A stretch of 64,000 nt of DNA from the IMG/VR virus record IMGVR_UViG_3300025141_000020, positions 146,569 through 210,568 of that record. One strand, 5' to 3'. Source of the DNA: a virus. The number at the start of each line of letters is the position of its first letter. The first letter of the stretch is position 1. The notes under the pieces are model-generated. The model was not told the DNA's origin. It made no database searches and saw only the letters and a list, made by a program, of their open reading frames with translations. A program made the position numbers and the translations under genes. Below, in pieces: positions 8,204 to 16,309 of this stretch.

Positions 8204-9925
8204 CTAACGTCTTTTAGTGAATAGCCAGCTATTTTCGATATATTGTTTTTTTATTTCATTATTGCCTGCCCCTGTAACCCCAAATACTGGTTCAGAAGAA
8301 GGCATGTCACTATTTTCATGAGAATTTGACGTCCAACCGTCTAACATTGCTTTGGTTAAATCATTTGCCTTATTTAAATCTGTAAATGAATGTTCTCCAA
8401 CATATAAGGCCATAGCTAGTGCCATAATCAAATCATCGTGTTTTCCTTTCATATGGTTAGGTCTACCGTTTATATAAACGAAGGTATACATCTCATTTAA
8501 TAACCTTTTAGACCTAACTATAAAGTCATGTCTTAGCGCTTCTTCAAACGCTGATATTATTTGTACCCTTTTATTATTAAATGCTAACCCTGGGATTTTA
8601 TTTTGTGTGTTATTATTGTATTTCCATTTATCCGCGGTATTAATCCCTTCAACATATAAATCCTTATACCCCAATTCTTGTAATTTACGGGAAGTTGCTA
8701 CTCCCATACCTCCGGTGATATCTGTAACCACGTACGCGTTATACATACCGCCCCATTTGTATATTATATCTGCTGCAAGGTCTGGTGGTATTTTGCCTAA
8801 ATATTCTGCTACTTGGTGTCGTGTATCGAAATCAATAATAACGATAGATGTAAAATCTTCTGAGTCCCCTCTACTTACATCACACCCCAAAATGTATCTA
8901 TGACCCTCAATAGGTTTTTCCCATATCCACATTTGATTACCAACAAACATATCGTCCGGTTCTCTAATATCTTCATTTTTTATTTTTTCTATTGTTTCTA
9001 CTGGTACCACATTATCCCCGGAACCTAAAAACGCGCTTTCTAACTCTTGTTGTACTTTTCTTCTATCATATTTAAGTTTCTTAACCATACTTTCAAACCA
9101 AGAAGAACATGGTTTATACCCATTTCTCCCTAGTTCTTCAAATTTTGTTTGGTCTAATTCATGGATAAATTCTTTTTCATCATAATCTTCTCTATTTAAT
9201 AGGAAGTGTACTATGTCCTTTGTTTTTACCCAGAAAATATCTTTTGTAAATCTAGGGTCATTCTCCCAATGAAGTTCTGATATATGAAAACTGTTTAACC
9301 CTTTTACTGATTGTTCGTATATTTCATAATAAATTTTATCATATCCGTTTGGTGTAGATATTACTATTACTTTTCCTCCAGTTGATAGTGATGCCATACA
9401 AGCTGCCCAAAAATCGTCTCCCGCTTCAATATATGCAGCTTCATCAAATATAAGTGTGGTTGGTGTGTACCCTCTTAAAGCATCTACTGATGTAGCCACA
9501 GCTTTAACTTCACACCCATTATTTAATTTAAAGTGTTTTTGGGAATCCTTGTCTTTTGAAAATCCTACATTAACCCAGTCAGGCCATTGATTCAAAAAAC
9601 CTCTGACTTTATTTGCAAACTCAGATGCTGTATCTAATTTATTTGCTATAATTAATATTTTTTCTGGTCTTGTTTTGGGGGCAAATTGTAGATTTTTAGA
9701 TACCCAAGCGGCAGTAGCGGTGGATACTCCCGCTTGACGATACTTTTTTGTTATGTTGTCATTATATTTATCGAAATTGTTTAACATCATTTCCTGTTCG
9801 GGAAATAATATAAACGGCACGTATTTAGATTTGGTATTGTCATACGTTTCTAAATAAGTCTTTATAGCGTATGATGTGTCATTATAACATTGTGCGTATT
9901 CTTGTATTAATTCTTGTTGGGTCAT
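8204..9925 (-). CDS. Terminase large subunit, T4 gp17 type
   Basis: 573 aa. ATP-driven DNA packaging motor and headful nuclease. The Walker A-like loop is YRQAGVSTAT (residues 62-71); Walker B is TLIFDEAAY with Asp161/Glu162. The C-terminal RNase H-like nuclease carries ILGCDVSRGDSEDFTSI (first acidic residue), VVTDITGGMG and KGKHDDLIMALAMAL. These are the standard gp17 motifs in standard order. Length fits T4 gp17 (610 aa). It heads the head-morphogenesis run; no small terminase was recognised upstream. The box at 9930-9937 lies only 4 bases before the ATG. Confidence 0.96.
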   Translation of the reverse strand: MTQQELIQEYAQCYNDTSYAIKTYLETYDNTKSKYVPFILFPEQEMMLNNFDKYNDNITKKYRQAGVSTATAAWVSKNLQFAPKTRPEKILIIANKLDTASEFANKVRGFLNQWPDWVNVGFSKDKDSQKHFKLNNGCEVKAVATSVDALRGYTPTTLIFDEAAYIEAGDDFWAACMASLSTGGKVIVISTPNGYDKIYYEIYEQSVKGLNSFHISELHWENDPRFTKDIFWVKTKDIVHFLLNREDYDEKEFIHELDQTKFEELGRNGYKPCSSWFESMVKKLKYDRRKVQQELESAFLGSGDNVVPVETIEKIKNEDIREPDDMFVGNQMWIWEKPIEGHRYILGCDVSRGDSEDFTSIVIIDFDTRHQVAEYLGKIPPDLAADIIYKWGGMYNAYVVTDITGGMGVATSRKLQELGYKDLYVEGINTADKWKYNNNTQNKIPGLAFNNKRVQIISAFEEALRHDFIVRSKRLLNEMYTFVYINGRPNHMKGKHDDLIMALAMALYVGEHSFTDLNKANDLTKAMLDGWTSNSHENSDMPSSEPVFGVTGAGNNEIKKQYIENSWLFTKRR

Positions 9926-9929
9926 ATAT

Positions 9930-9937
9930 TATAAATA
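9930..9937 (-). promoter_or_regulatory. Repeated upstream box (sense TATTTATA)
   Basis: TATAAATA on the plus strand, 4 bases from the terminase ATG. If this is a -10-like element, the transcript would be leaderless; it could instead be a translation element. Confidence 0.55.
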
Positions 9938-9957
9938 TAATCGTTAGGTAATAATAG

Positions 9958-9979
9958 AAAAGGTCCGTAAGGACCTTTT
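9958..9979 (-). terminator. Intrinsic terminator before the terminase gene
   Basis: Stem AAAAGGTCC / GGACCTTTT with a GTAA loop, located 25 bases after the stop codon of the 438-aa gene at 10004 and upstream of the terminase. On the minus strand it ends in a short T run. It would separate the 10-14 kb transcripts from the head operon. Confidence 0.75.
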
Positions 9980-10003
9980 AAATATAATTGTGTTAATTAG
10001 AAA

Positions 10004-11320
10004 TTATAAATTATATAAAAAGTCTTTCTCTTCTTGTGTTAAAGACTCCATTCCAGTTTTATTTATTTTGTCTAAAATAGTGTCCATGTCTAAAAATACC
10101 TCTTCACTATCAGGTATGTCTATTTGTGGTTCTATAACTTCTCCTGTGGCATCCTCATAATCCTCATCTTTTAATTGTTTTTTAATATCACCAACAATTT
10201 TTGCTACCATTTCTTTACCTCTTTGTGACCCCGATAAAATTTCTTTGGCTAAACCGATAAATGGTTCTGGTTCTAAAGAAACAATATTATAATATAAATA
10301 ATTTTTTATTCTACCATAATCTTCACTATTTAATAAATCCTCAGGATAGGACTCTAAGAATTTTTCCCAAATAATCGGCCCTAATCTTAAATCCCATACC
10401 TCAGCTGGTAATGTATCTTCTGTACCAATTACTTCTTCCGCGAATTCTGGGTCTGAAGGTAGTCCATGCATTGAAACGTACTCCATAACACCTTTCCATA
10501 ATTCATGTACTAGAATAGGAAACATTATTCCTTTTGCTTTAATTGTTGGTGGGTCGGTCTCTAAATCTACCTCTTCTCGTCCCGCTGCTAATGAGTCACC
10601 ACCACCAGCACCTAACATACCTTCCATATCAGGCATAATCCAATACATTAAATCATTTACTGCCATAATTAAAGAATATAGATTTACTAAGTCTGGGTTA
10701 ATTTCATTCAGTGTTTCATTTACTAAATGATACATATAGTGAGCTTTTTTTGATGAGCCTTGTATTAAAGAATTAATTAATCGTCTTTTTTGTTTTTCTA
10801 AATCTAATTTTGCTAATCTTTCAGCCGCTTCTTTATCTTCGGTATCTGGTTGTTTAAACTCTAGTTCTTTTTTCTTTTTTTCTTTAGGTTTTTTCTGCAT
10901 TCCCTCTAAAGTGGGTTTTTCTAACTTTGCATCAAATTGTAAATCACCTTCTGGTATTGACATTTGGTCAACTACTAATGAAACCGCTAAATCCTCTAGT
11001 TTTTGTTTATTTTGGGACTCTATTTCCATTGTCCTTTGTACCGCACTCATTAACATTGGTTGTAATGACATTGCTGATTGTGGGTTTATCTCTTCTAACC
11101 CAGTAGCATCTTTAACTTTATTAATAACATCCTGAAATCTTTTTGAAGCTATAATTTCCTCAAAATTATTCTCATCTCCTTCTTCCCCAGGAAATGCTTG
11201 GTGACCGCCTAGCGGGTGTTCTCTAGACCTTAATTTTCTTTCAATGTCCGGCGACATTCTCTCTGGCCTATCATTATAGTCTATAGGGGGTGCTTCGGTT
11301 AATTTTATCTTCTTAGACAT
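10004..11320 (-). CDS. Unknown protein with Bacteroidota-type C-terminal helical motif
   Basis: 438 aa, acidic, soluble. N-terminus MSKKIKLTEAPPIDYND resembles the KIKLTE start seen in other leader proteins of this window. A Lys/Glu-rich segment (about 140-180) separates an N-terminal helical part from a C-terminal domain (MFPILVHELWKGVMEYV, IIWEKFLESYPEDLL). It ends ILDKINKTGMESLTQEEKD, then FLYNL; to my knowledge a similar ILDKI..GxxSLTxEEKxFL tail is common at the end of rhomboid-family proteins of Bacteroidota. Function unknown; its place next to the terminase suggests a virion protein. Only 3 bases separate it from the next gene. Confidence 0.8.
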   Translation of the reverse strand: MSKKIKLTEAPPIDYNDRPERMSPDIERKLRSREHPLGGHQAFPGEEGDENNFEEIIASKRFQDVINKVKDATGLEEINPQSAMSLQPMLMSAVQRTMEIESQNKQKLEDLAVSLVVDQMSIPEGDLQFDAKLEKPTLEGMQKKPKEKKKKELEFKQPDTEDKEAAERLAKLDLEKQKRRLINSLIQGSSKKAHYMYHLVNETLNEINPDLVNLYSLIMAVNDLMYWIMPDMEGMLGAGGGDSLAAGREEVDLETDPPTIKAKGIMFPILVHELWKGVMEYVSMHGLPSDPEFAEEVIGTEDTLPAEVWDLRLGPIIWEKFLESYPEDLLNSEDYGRIKNYLYYNIVSLEPEPFIGLAKEILSGSQRGKEMVAKIVGDIKKQLKDEDYEDATGEVIEPQIDIPDSEEVFLDMDTILDKINKTGMESLTQEEKDFLYNL

Positions 11321-11323
11321 ATT

Positions 11324-12292
11324 CTAATCCTCTGTTAAGTTGTCAAATTTTAGCCAATCAGGTAATTCATTGTCCCGTGCTTTAGGTTTTGGGTTTGTGT
11401 TTGGATTGGGCACTTTAAATGGCCCTCTTCTTTTTTTTTCTCCTGGTTTGGTGGTTGGTGGTGCTATAGTCGGCGTTGGGGTTTCTAATGGAGATTGTTC
11501 ATCCAATTCTTCTTCACCAACAACAACGCCATCTAAGTATACTTCACCAGATTCTTTAATAAGTAGTTCTATTACTTTTTTTTTAGATTTTAAATACCCT
11601 TTAATATTGCCTTTAATATTTTCAACAACAACTTTCATTGGTGGGTCCATTTCTTTAGCAGACTCATTAATCATTTTAAATGAGTTTTTCTGTTTATCTA
11701 TTTTTTTACCCTTCCTATTTTGTTGTGCTTCTTTTACTGTTTTAACAAACTTTGATTTTGTTATCTCAGCTGGTTGATTCTCCTCGACTAAGGACATAAT
11801 CCAATTTTCTAATATTTCTTCTTCATTAACTCTTTCAGGTAAATCTTCGTAATCTTTTTTAGTCATTTTAGACGCTAATTTTTCAGCAGCTGCTGGATTA
11901 ACAGCGTAAAGATATCCTTGTTGTGCTTTAGAAGCGAAATCTTCACTAATCTCAGTATCGTCACCAGAATTTAATAATGTTTTTTCTTCACCATCAGGAT
12001 ACTCAAATTTTGTTACAGGGTCTCCATCTTTGTCAACCTCTATTTCATCTGCTTTTTCCTCTTCAGGTATTTCTAATTTTAATGCGTCTAACTCTTCTTG
12101 TTTTGCACTGATTAAATCTTCATAAGCTTGTTTAGTTTTTTCTGTAGTATCTTGTTCAAATAATATTTTTTTACCTAATACGTTTAATTGTTTGTCTGAA
12201 AACAAAGATAGGGTCCTATGTGTGAACCCTTCATTTATTAACTTTGTTATTAATTTTTTTCTATTTTTTGGCATTTTCAAAAAGTTTATCAA
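11324..12292 (-). CDS. Unknown charged virion-type protein
   Basis: 322 aa. N-terminus MINFLKMPKNRKKLITKLI; a start at Met7 (12274) is also possible and would reduce the overlap with the upstream gene. Around residue 45 it has GKKILFEQDT, a hydrophobic-x-E-Q triplet like those ending the leaders of other genes here. The middle is acidic and helical, and the C-terminus is Pro-rich (PTPTIAPPTTKPGEKKRRG). No family recognised. It overlaps the end of the 136-aa gene, so translation is probably coupled. Confidence 0.75.
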   Translation of the reverse strand: MINFLKMPKNRKKLITKLINEGFTHRTLSLFSDKQLNVLGKKILFEQDTTEKTKQAYEDLISAKQEELDALKLEIPEEEKADEIEVDKDGDPVTKFEYPDGEEKTLLNSGDDTEISEDFASKAQQGYLYAVNPAAAEKLASKMTKKDYEDLPERVNEEEILENWIMSLVEENQPAEITKSKFVKTVKEAQQNRKGKKIDKQKNSFKMINESAKEMDPPMKVVVENIKGNIKGYLKSKKKVIELLIKESGEVYLDGVVVGEEELDEQSPLETPTPTIAPPTTKPGEKKRRGPFKVPNPNTNPKPKARDNELPDWLKFDNLTED

Positions 12293-12671
12293 ATTTTAAT
12301 ATTATATCTCTAGAATATAATTTATCTTTAACATTCTCTAGCTCGTCACCGTAGTGGAAGACTAGTCTTTCTTCGTTATCGTTTTCATACTCACCATCAT
12401 AACTTTCCCAACCTAAAGCTACAACATTGTCTAAAGCATGTTCCATTCCAAAGTAGTCAGAGTTCTGAACTAAATCTAATTTTAGACTTGTTCCTTCTAA
12501 AATCCCAACTTTTTTTATATACACCATTTCTGGTGGTCCTGGTTTTCCGTGTGCTGGACTAGAATCCCAATCTTCACCCCATAATTCATCTGAGTTTTGG
12601 CCAAATATAAATTCGTAAATATTTTCTTGTTTATAATTAGGGCCTAATTCATTAATGAATATAAGTTTCAT
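12261..12671 (-). CDS. Unknown small acidic protein
   Basis: 136 aa. Starts MKLIFINELGPNYK and contains an aromatic and acidic segment WGEDWDSSPAHGKPGPPE. No signal peptide, membrane segment or known catalytic motif. Its ATG shares one base with the stop codon of the 563-aa gene upstream, and its 3' end overlaps the next gene, so the three genes form a tightly coupled set. Function unknown. Confidence 0.75.
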   Translation of the reverse strand: MKLIFINELGPNYKQENIYEFIFGQNSDELWGEDWDSSPAHGKPGPPEMVYIKKVGILEGTSLKLDLVQNSDYFGMEHALDNVVALGWESYDGEYENDNEERLVFHYGDELENVKDKLYSRDIILKFDKLFENAKK

Positions 12672-14362
12672 TACTTTATACTACCTTCTCTCGTAATAAA
12701 TATATTTTTGTTATCTGACAATATAGCTATATCACCCCTTTTAGTTACCCCTTTAAGTTTAGAATATTTATTTTCGTTTAAATATTTTTTAACACCTAAC
12801 TCTTGTTCAACAGTTTTAGATAACTTTTTTATAGTTTCGTTAGTTTGGTTTTTTCCAATTTTTTCTTTTATGTACTGTTGTGGTGTTTGTTTTGTAACAT
12901 AAGATTCTAATAGCTTTGATACTCTATTTTTTAAGGATTTCATCGCTACACCTTCTTTTACAGCTGCTTTTCCTCCGTCTTTTGCTTTATATGTCTTTAT
13001 AATATGTTTAAGAGCTTTTAAGATAACCCCACCTGGGAACACTAACGCAGCTGCTTCAATCATTTTAATTTGTGCGGCAGTGAATTTTTGTATTGCTTTT
13101 TCATCTTTAGCTTTTTTTATTAGTTTAGCTAACTCTGGTTTTACAAATGGTAACATTGGTAGTACTGGGGCCAGCAGAAATTGTTCTTTAAGAGGTAGTT
13201 TTGTACCTTTCGTAAGAGTTTTCCCTACGAATCTGAGTGCTTTTTTACCTTTTTTAGATTTTAATGAGTCAACTGCTTTTAATATTGCTGTAATCCCGAC
13301 AAATATAGGTCCTGATGGAAATGCGGCTAGACCTGCCGTTAGTAGGGCTATCTCTGTCTTAGTTAGTGTGGATGCATCTTTCTCACCTTTAGCAATTGCG
13401 TCTTTGAGTTTCTTACTAATAAATTCTAACATCTTCTTAGCCATCTTATGTTGTTCTGACATAATATTTTTACGTCTTCTCCTTGATTCTGGTAACATTA
13501 CGTCCATATCAAATTCTTCACCTTCACCTTCATCCTCAAGACCTTCCATGTCTTCAGTATCATCTATTGCTAACTCATCGTCATCTATAGCTAATTCTTC
13601 ATCACCTAGTTCTTCATCACCGTATGCAGTTTCGTCTTCTTCGAATCTTGATAATATATCTTCTCTGTCTTCGTCATCTAACACATCTAAATCTACAGCG
13701 GATATAACTGAATTTATAACATACTTTATATCTGCACTTCCTATCTCTTCTCCAGCGTCTCTAAGTTTTTGACCTAATTTACCGGTAAGTTTTTGAATTG
13801 GTTTCATAAACCCTTCCATTTCTTCTTCCTCCTCACCTTCTTCATCATCCATCGCTAACTCTTCATCATCCATCGCTAACTCTTCATCATCCATCGCTAA
13901 CTCTTCATCATCACCTAAATCAAAATCCTCTTCACCACCAATTTCGTCAGTTGTAACATCTACTTCAGCTTCAGGTGTTTTTAAAACAAATTTGTTTTCT
14001 TCACTAGCTTGTTCAAATATTGGGTCTGATTCACCATTATTAAATTCTTCATTTATTGGTTTAAAAATTAAATTCATTCTTTTTAATGCTGAACTATAAC
14101 TTCTAAATCTATTTCTTTTTTTGTTGTGTAGTCCATCAAGATAATCTAACTCCGATTCATTAATCCCTCTTTTTAGGTAGTATCCATCTTTTTCTTGAAT
14201 AATAGCGTACGTGTTTCCATCACTAGCTTTTTTACTAAACGATAACGTTTTAGTGTGGTAAGAATCATTTTTCTTTGTCTCACCATAGGTCGCGATTTCC
14301 ATAATTCTCTTAATCTTATCTTGACCTGTTAATTTTTCACTTCCGATTGGTTTTAATCCCAT
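12671..14362 (-). CDS. Unknown acidic repeat protein with helical C-terminal half
   Basis: 563 aa. The N-terminal part (to about residue 90) contains a compact segment with YAIIQEKDGYYLKRGINESE. Residues about 150-260 are extremely acidic, with three perfect 7-residue repeats of the DDEELAM type encoded by 21-bp DNA repeats. From about residue 270 the protein becomes basic and helical with two similar hydrophobic segments (LTAGLAAFPSGPIFVGI and IEAAALVFPGGVILKAL). The C-terminus has KRGDIAILSDNKNIFITREG. It may be a core or internal head protein: an acidic spacer plus a basic domain is common in such proteins. No family recognised. Confidence 0.8.
   Translation of the reverse strand: MGLKPIGSEKLTGQDKIKRIMEIATYGETKKNDSYHTKTLSFSKKASDGNTYAIIQEKDGYYLKRGINESELDYLDGLHNKKRNRFRSYSSALKRMNLIFKPINEEFNNGESDPIFEQASEENKFVLKTPEAEVDVTTDEIGGEEDFDLGDDEELAMDDEELAMDDEELAMDDEEGEEEEEMEGFMKPIQKLTGKLGQKLRDAGEEIGSADIKYVINSVISAVDLDVLDDEDREDILSRFEEDETAYGDEELGDEELAIDDDELAIDDTEDMEGLEDEGEGEEFDMDVMLPESRRRRKNIMSEQHKMAKKMLEFISKKLKDAIAKGEKDASTLTKTEIALLTAGLAAFPSGPIFVGITAILKAVDSLKSKKGKKALRFVGKTLTKGTKLPLKEQFLLAPVLPMLPFVKPELAKLIKKAKDEKAIQKFTAAQIKMIEAAALVFPGGVILKALKHIIKTYKAKDGGKAAVKEGVAMKSLKNRVSKLLESYVTKQTPQQYIKEKIGKNQTNETIKKLSKTVEQELGVKKYLNENKYSKLKGVTKRGDIAILSDNKNIFITREGSIK
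13841..13903. repeat. Three 21-bp tandem repeats in a coding region
   Basis: Three identical 21-base units (13841-13861, 13862-13882, 13883-13903) encode repeats of the acidic DDEELAM heptad in the 563-aa protein. A partial fourth unit follows. Likely slippage-prone. Confidence 0.9.
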
Positions 14363-14392
14363 TTTAATTTCTTTTTTTTATAAATTATTATT

Positions 14393-14752
14393 TTAACTAT
14401 TTAATCCTTCACCTCCTATTATTGTTGGGGCGTACATTTGTGCCCCAGAATATGTTACTGATGATGGTGCTGTCGTACCTGACATTGTTGAATCACATGA
14501 GCAGTCGTAACAAAGAAATATTGCTTCTGCATGTGCCGTATCTAGTAGACGTGGTTCAATTATTAAATCTAATTTCGTCCCTATTGTTGCCATAGGTATC
14601 ACAACACCTTTATACGTAAATGTAGCGGCTGCACCAATTGATAACACTGAAGTACACATATAATTTGCGTATGTTGTTGCTTTTCCAGTATTTAATGTAC
14701 CTCCAGCAATAGGTGTTGTTGGTATTGAACTTCCTCCATAGTTTCCTGCCAT
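14393..14752 (-). CDS. Unknown small protein, possible virion surface protein
   Basis: 119 aa, rich in Gly, Ala, Thr and Ser, few charges, predicted beta-strand. Starts MAGNYGGSSIPTTPIAGGTL and contains FLCYDCSCDST, a Cys cluster that recalls the Cys-rich insertion of the capsid protein and the Cys-rich giant proteins downstream. No signal peptide. It has its own upstream box at 14771-14778, suggesting strong late expression, which would fit an abundant decoration or tail protein; that role is inference. Confidence 0.75.
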   Translation of the reverse strand: MAGNYGGSSIPTTPIAGGTLNTGKATTYANYMCTSVLSIGAAATFTYKGVVIPMATIGTKLDLIIEPRLLDTAHAEAIFLCYDCSCDSTMSGTTAPSSVTYSGAQMYAPTIIGGEGLNS

Positions 14753-14770
14753 AACTAAATATTCTTTTGT

Positions 14771-14778
14771 TATAAATA
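14771..14778 (-). promoter_or_regulatory. Repeated upstream box (sense TATTTATA)
   Basis: TATAAATA on the plus strand, 18 bases upstream of the 119-aa gene ATG. Candidate phage late promoter element. Confidence 0.6.
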
Positions 14779-14781
14779 GTC

Positions 14782-15528
14782 CTAACTATCAGAAACGGAA
14801 GTTTCTAATGTAAGACTTTTATCTATTAATTTATTTTTTAAATCGTTTAATTTGCCTAAATAACCATTTCTTCTTAAAAATTTAAAACTTAGGTTCTCAT
14901 AAGAGTATTCTCCTTTATCTTTAAGACCTGTACCTCTATATTTTTTTAGCTTCTTTTTTACTTCGTTAATAGCGGACATTAGAGATTCCTCATCCATCCT
15001 TTCTATATTGTCTTCAATGTTATCAATAGCTTCAATCCATTGTTTAGATTTACTTAAAATTTTATGAGAATCTAATACAACATTTTCTAACTCAGGCTCT
15101 ACAATCCATTCGTCAAACATAACTGAATACACACCACTAGCAAAATGTGGTTCATCCATATCTTGTACATAAATTTCTACTTCAAATCCCTTAACTTCTA
15201 TGTCTCGTAAAGAATTCCAAATAATTCTACGACTATCTAAATATTTTTTTAGTAAGGAATCCTTGTCACCACCAAAATCCAATAATAAATGTAAATCAAC
15301 ATCTGAGAAGTTAGACCAATTAAAGTTAGATAATGAACCTGTGAGAGTTATGTTTTCAATATCCATATCCACATCAACAAAATTACTAAAATCTTCTACT
15401 ATTGCCAATAAAGAATCCCTAATTTCTGGTTTCATCTTATAACTTCCGTCATCTAAAAACCAAATATCAGGGTTTAATTCATCATGCACTTGAAAGCTGT
15501 TCAGGATATTTTTTGAGTTGTTTGCCAT
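14782..15528 (-). CDS. Pol-beta superfamily nucleotidyltransferase
   Basis: 248 aa. The nucleotidyltransferase signature is visible: TGSLSNFNWSNFSDVDLHLL with Gly64-Ser65 and the metal-binding pair Asp76/Asp78, followed by a third acidic residue (Glu118 in GFEVEIYVQD). The C-terminal half is helical. Such enzymes transfer a nucleotide to RNA, protein or small-molecule targets; the substrate cannot be read from sequence. The GS-to-DxD spacing fits the minimal nucleotidyltransferase (MNT) type, which is found in many large tailed phages. A weaker AATAAATA box lies at 15533-15540 just upstream. Confidence 0.85.
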   Translation of the reverse strand: MANNSKNILNSFQVHDELNPDIWFLDDGSYKMKPEIRDSLLAIVEDFSNFVDVDMDIENITLTGSLSNFNWSNFSDVDLHLLLDFGGDKDSLLKKYLDSRRIIWNSLRDIEVKGFEVEIYVQDMDEPHFASGVYSVMFDEWIVEPELENVVLDSHKILSKSKQWIEAIDNIEDNIERMDEESLMSAINEVKKKLKKYRGTGLKDKGEYSYENLSFKFLRRNGYLGKLNDLKNKLIDKSLTLETSVSDS

Positions 15529-15553
15529 ATTAATAAATATATGGACTTTATTA

Positions 15554-15799
15554 CTATACCAATTTTTTATATTTGTAAGTTCTAGATATATTTTTAGAAA
15601 AATATTTACCTTGGCTTTCAGCCATTCTCATTTTAGTAAAAATAGCTATGGGCACTTTTTCATAAATGTATGACCCTCCTTTTGCAAACTCCACAATCAA
15701 TTCATTTGTTTCTGTATTATATTTAGTTTTACCTAAATTTGTAGAATTATATTCATTTATTATAAATTTGCCTTCTATTTTTTCTGATTTTATTGCCAT
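15554..15799 (-). CDS. KTSC-domain protein
   Basis: 81 aa. The pattern EYNSTNLGKTKYNTETNELI, then VEFAKGGSYIYEKVP and SQGKYFSKNISRTYKYKKL, is that of the KTSC domain: a beta sheet with xxVPxxIFxxxxxAxSxGxYF and a lysine-rich end. The domain is common in phage and bacterial small proteins and is linked to nucleic acid or lysyl-tRNA-synthetase-related functions, with no firm mechanism. Its ATG shares one base with the stop codon of the glutaredoxin gene. Confidence 0.85.
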   Translation of the reverse strand: MAIKSEKIEGKFIINEYNSTNLGKTKYNTETNELIVEFAKGGSYIYEKVPIAIFTKMRMAESQGKYFSKNISRTYKYKKLV

Positions 15800-16236
15800 T
15801 ATTGTTGTGTTGCTTGTTGTGGTATTGGGTGTGGTGGTGGTGTTACATTAGGTGTTGCTGATGCATTTACCTGTTGTTGTAAAGTTTGTAATGTTTGGTT
15901 TGTTTGATTTAGTAATAATGTTATATTCTTAACAGCATTATTTACTTGGTCTATCCTTTCTTCAAACCCTAGTCGTTTCATTGGGTGTTCAGCGAAATGT
16001 TTAACTCTAGCAATTAGTTCCTCTGCGGTTCTAAAGTCTCTATTTGGCATCCATATTTCTTCTTGGTAAACAATTGTTGGTGTCATACCTAACCCAGTAA
16101 TTCTAATTATTTCGTTCCAATCACCTATATGTTCAGAAGTAATTATTTCTTCATATTCTATTTCTGCTTTTGTTAACTCAGTTTTTATTTTATTACAGTA
16201 ATGACATGTCGGGTTTGTATATATTTTCATTTTCAT
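15799..16236 (-). CDS. Glutaredoxin-like protein with Gln-rich tail
   Basis: 145 aa. Residues 1-85 are a glutaredoxin/thioredoxin fold: MKMKIYTNPTCHYCNKIKTE has the CxxC redox pair (Cys11, Cys14) and GLGMTPTIV the cis-proline loop. The CHYC active site resembles NrdH/Grx proteins, which in phages reduce ribonucleotide reductase; no such reductase is in this window. Residues 95-145 form a helical segment followed by a Gln/Pro-rich tail (NQTLQTLQQQVNAS..., PQQATQQ), unusual for a free glutaredoxin and suggesting attachment to another protein or to the particle. Confidence 0.88.
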   Translation of the reverse strand: MKMKIYTNPTCHYCNKIKTELTKAEIEYEEIITSEHIGDWNEIIRITGLGMTPTIVYQEEIWMPNRDFRTAEELIARVKHFAEHPMKRLGFEERIDQVNNAVKNITLLLNQTNQTLQTLQQQVNASATPNVTPPPHPIPQQATQQ

Positions 16237-16309
16237 AATCTTTTTTTTTTAATATTACTAATTTATAAAGTGAATGGGAAGGTATTCCCTCCCCAAACAC
16301 ATATTATTT

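Noticed and set aside
16262-16290. GGGAA/TTCCC hairpin after dnaK as a terminator
   Set aside because: Short stem and no T run on the minus strand.
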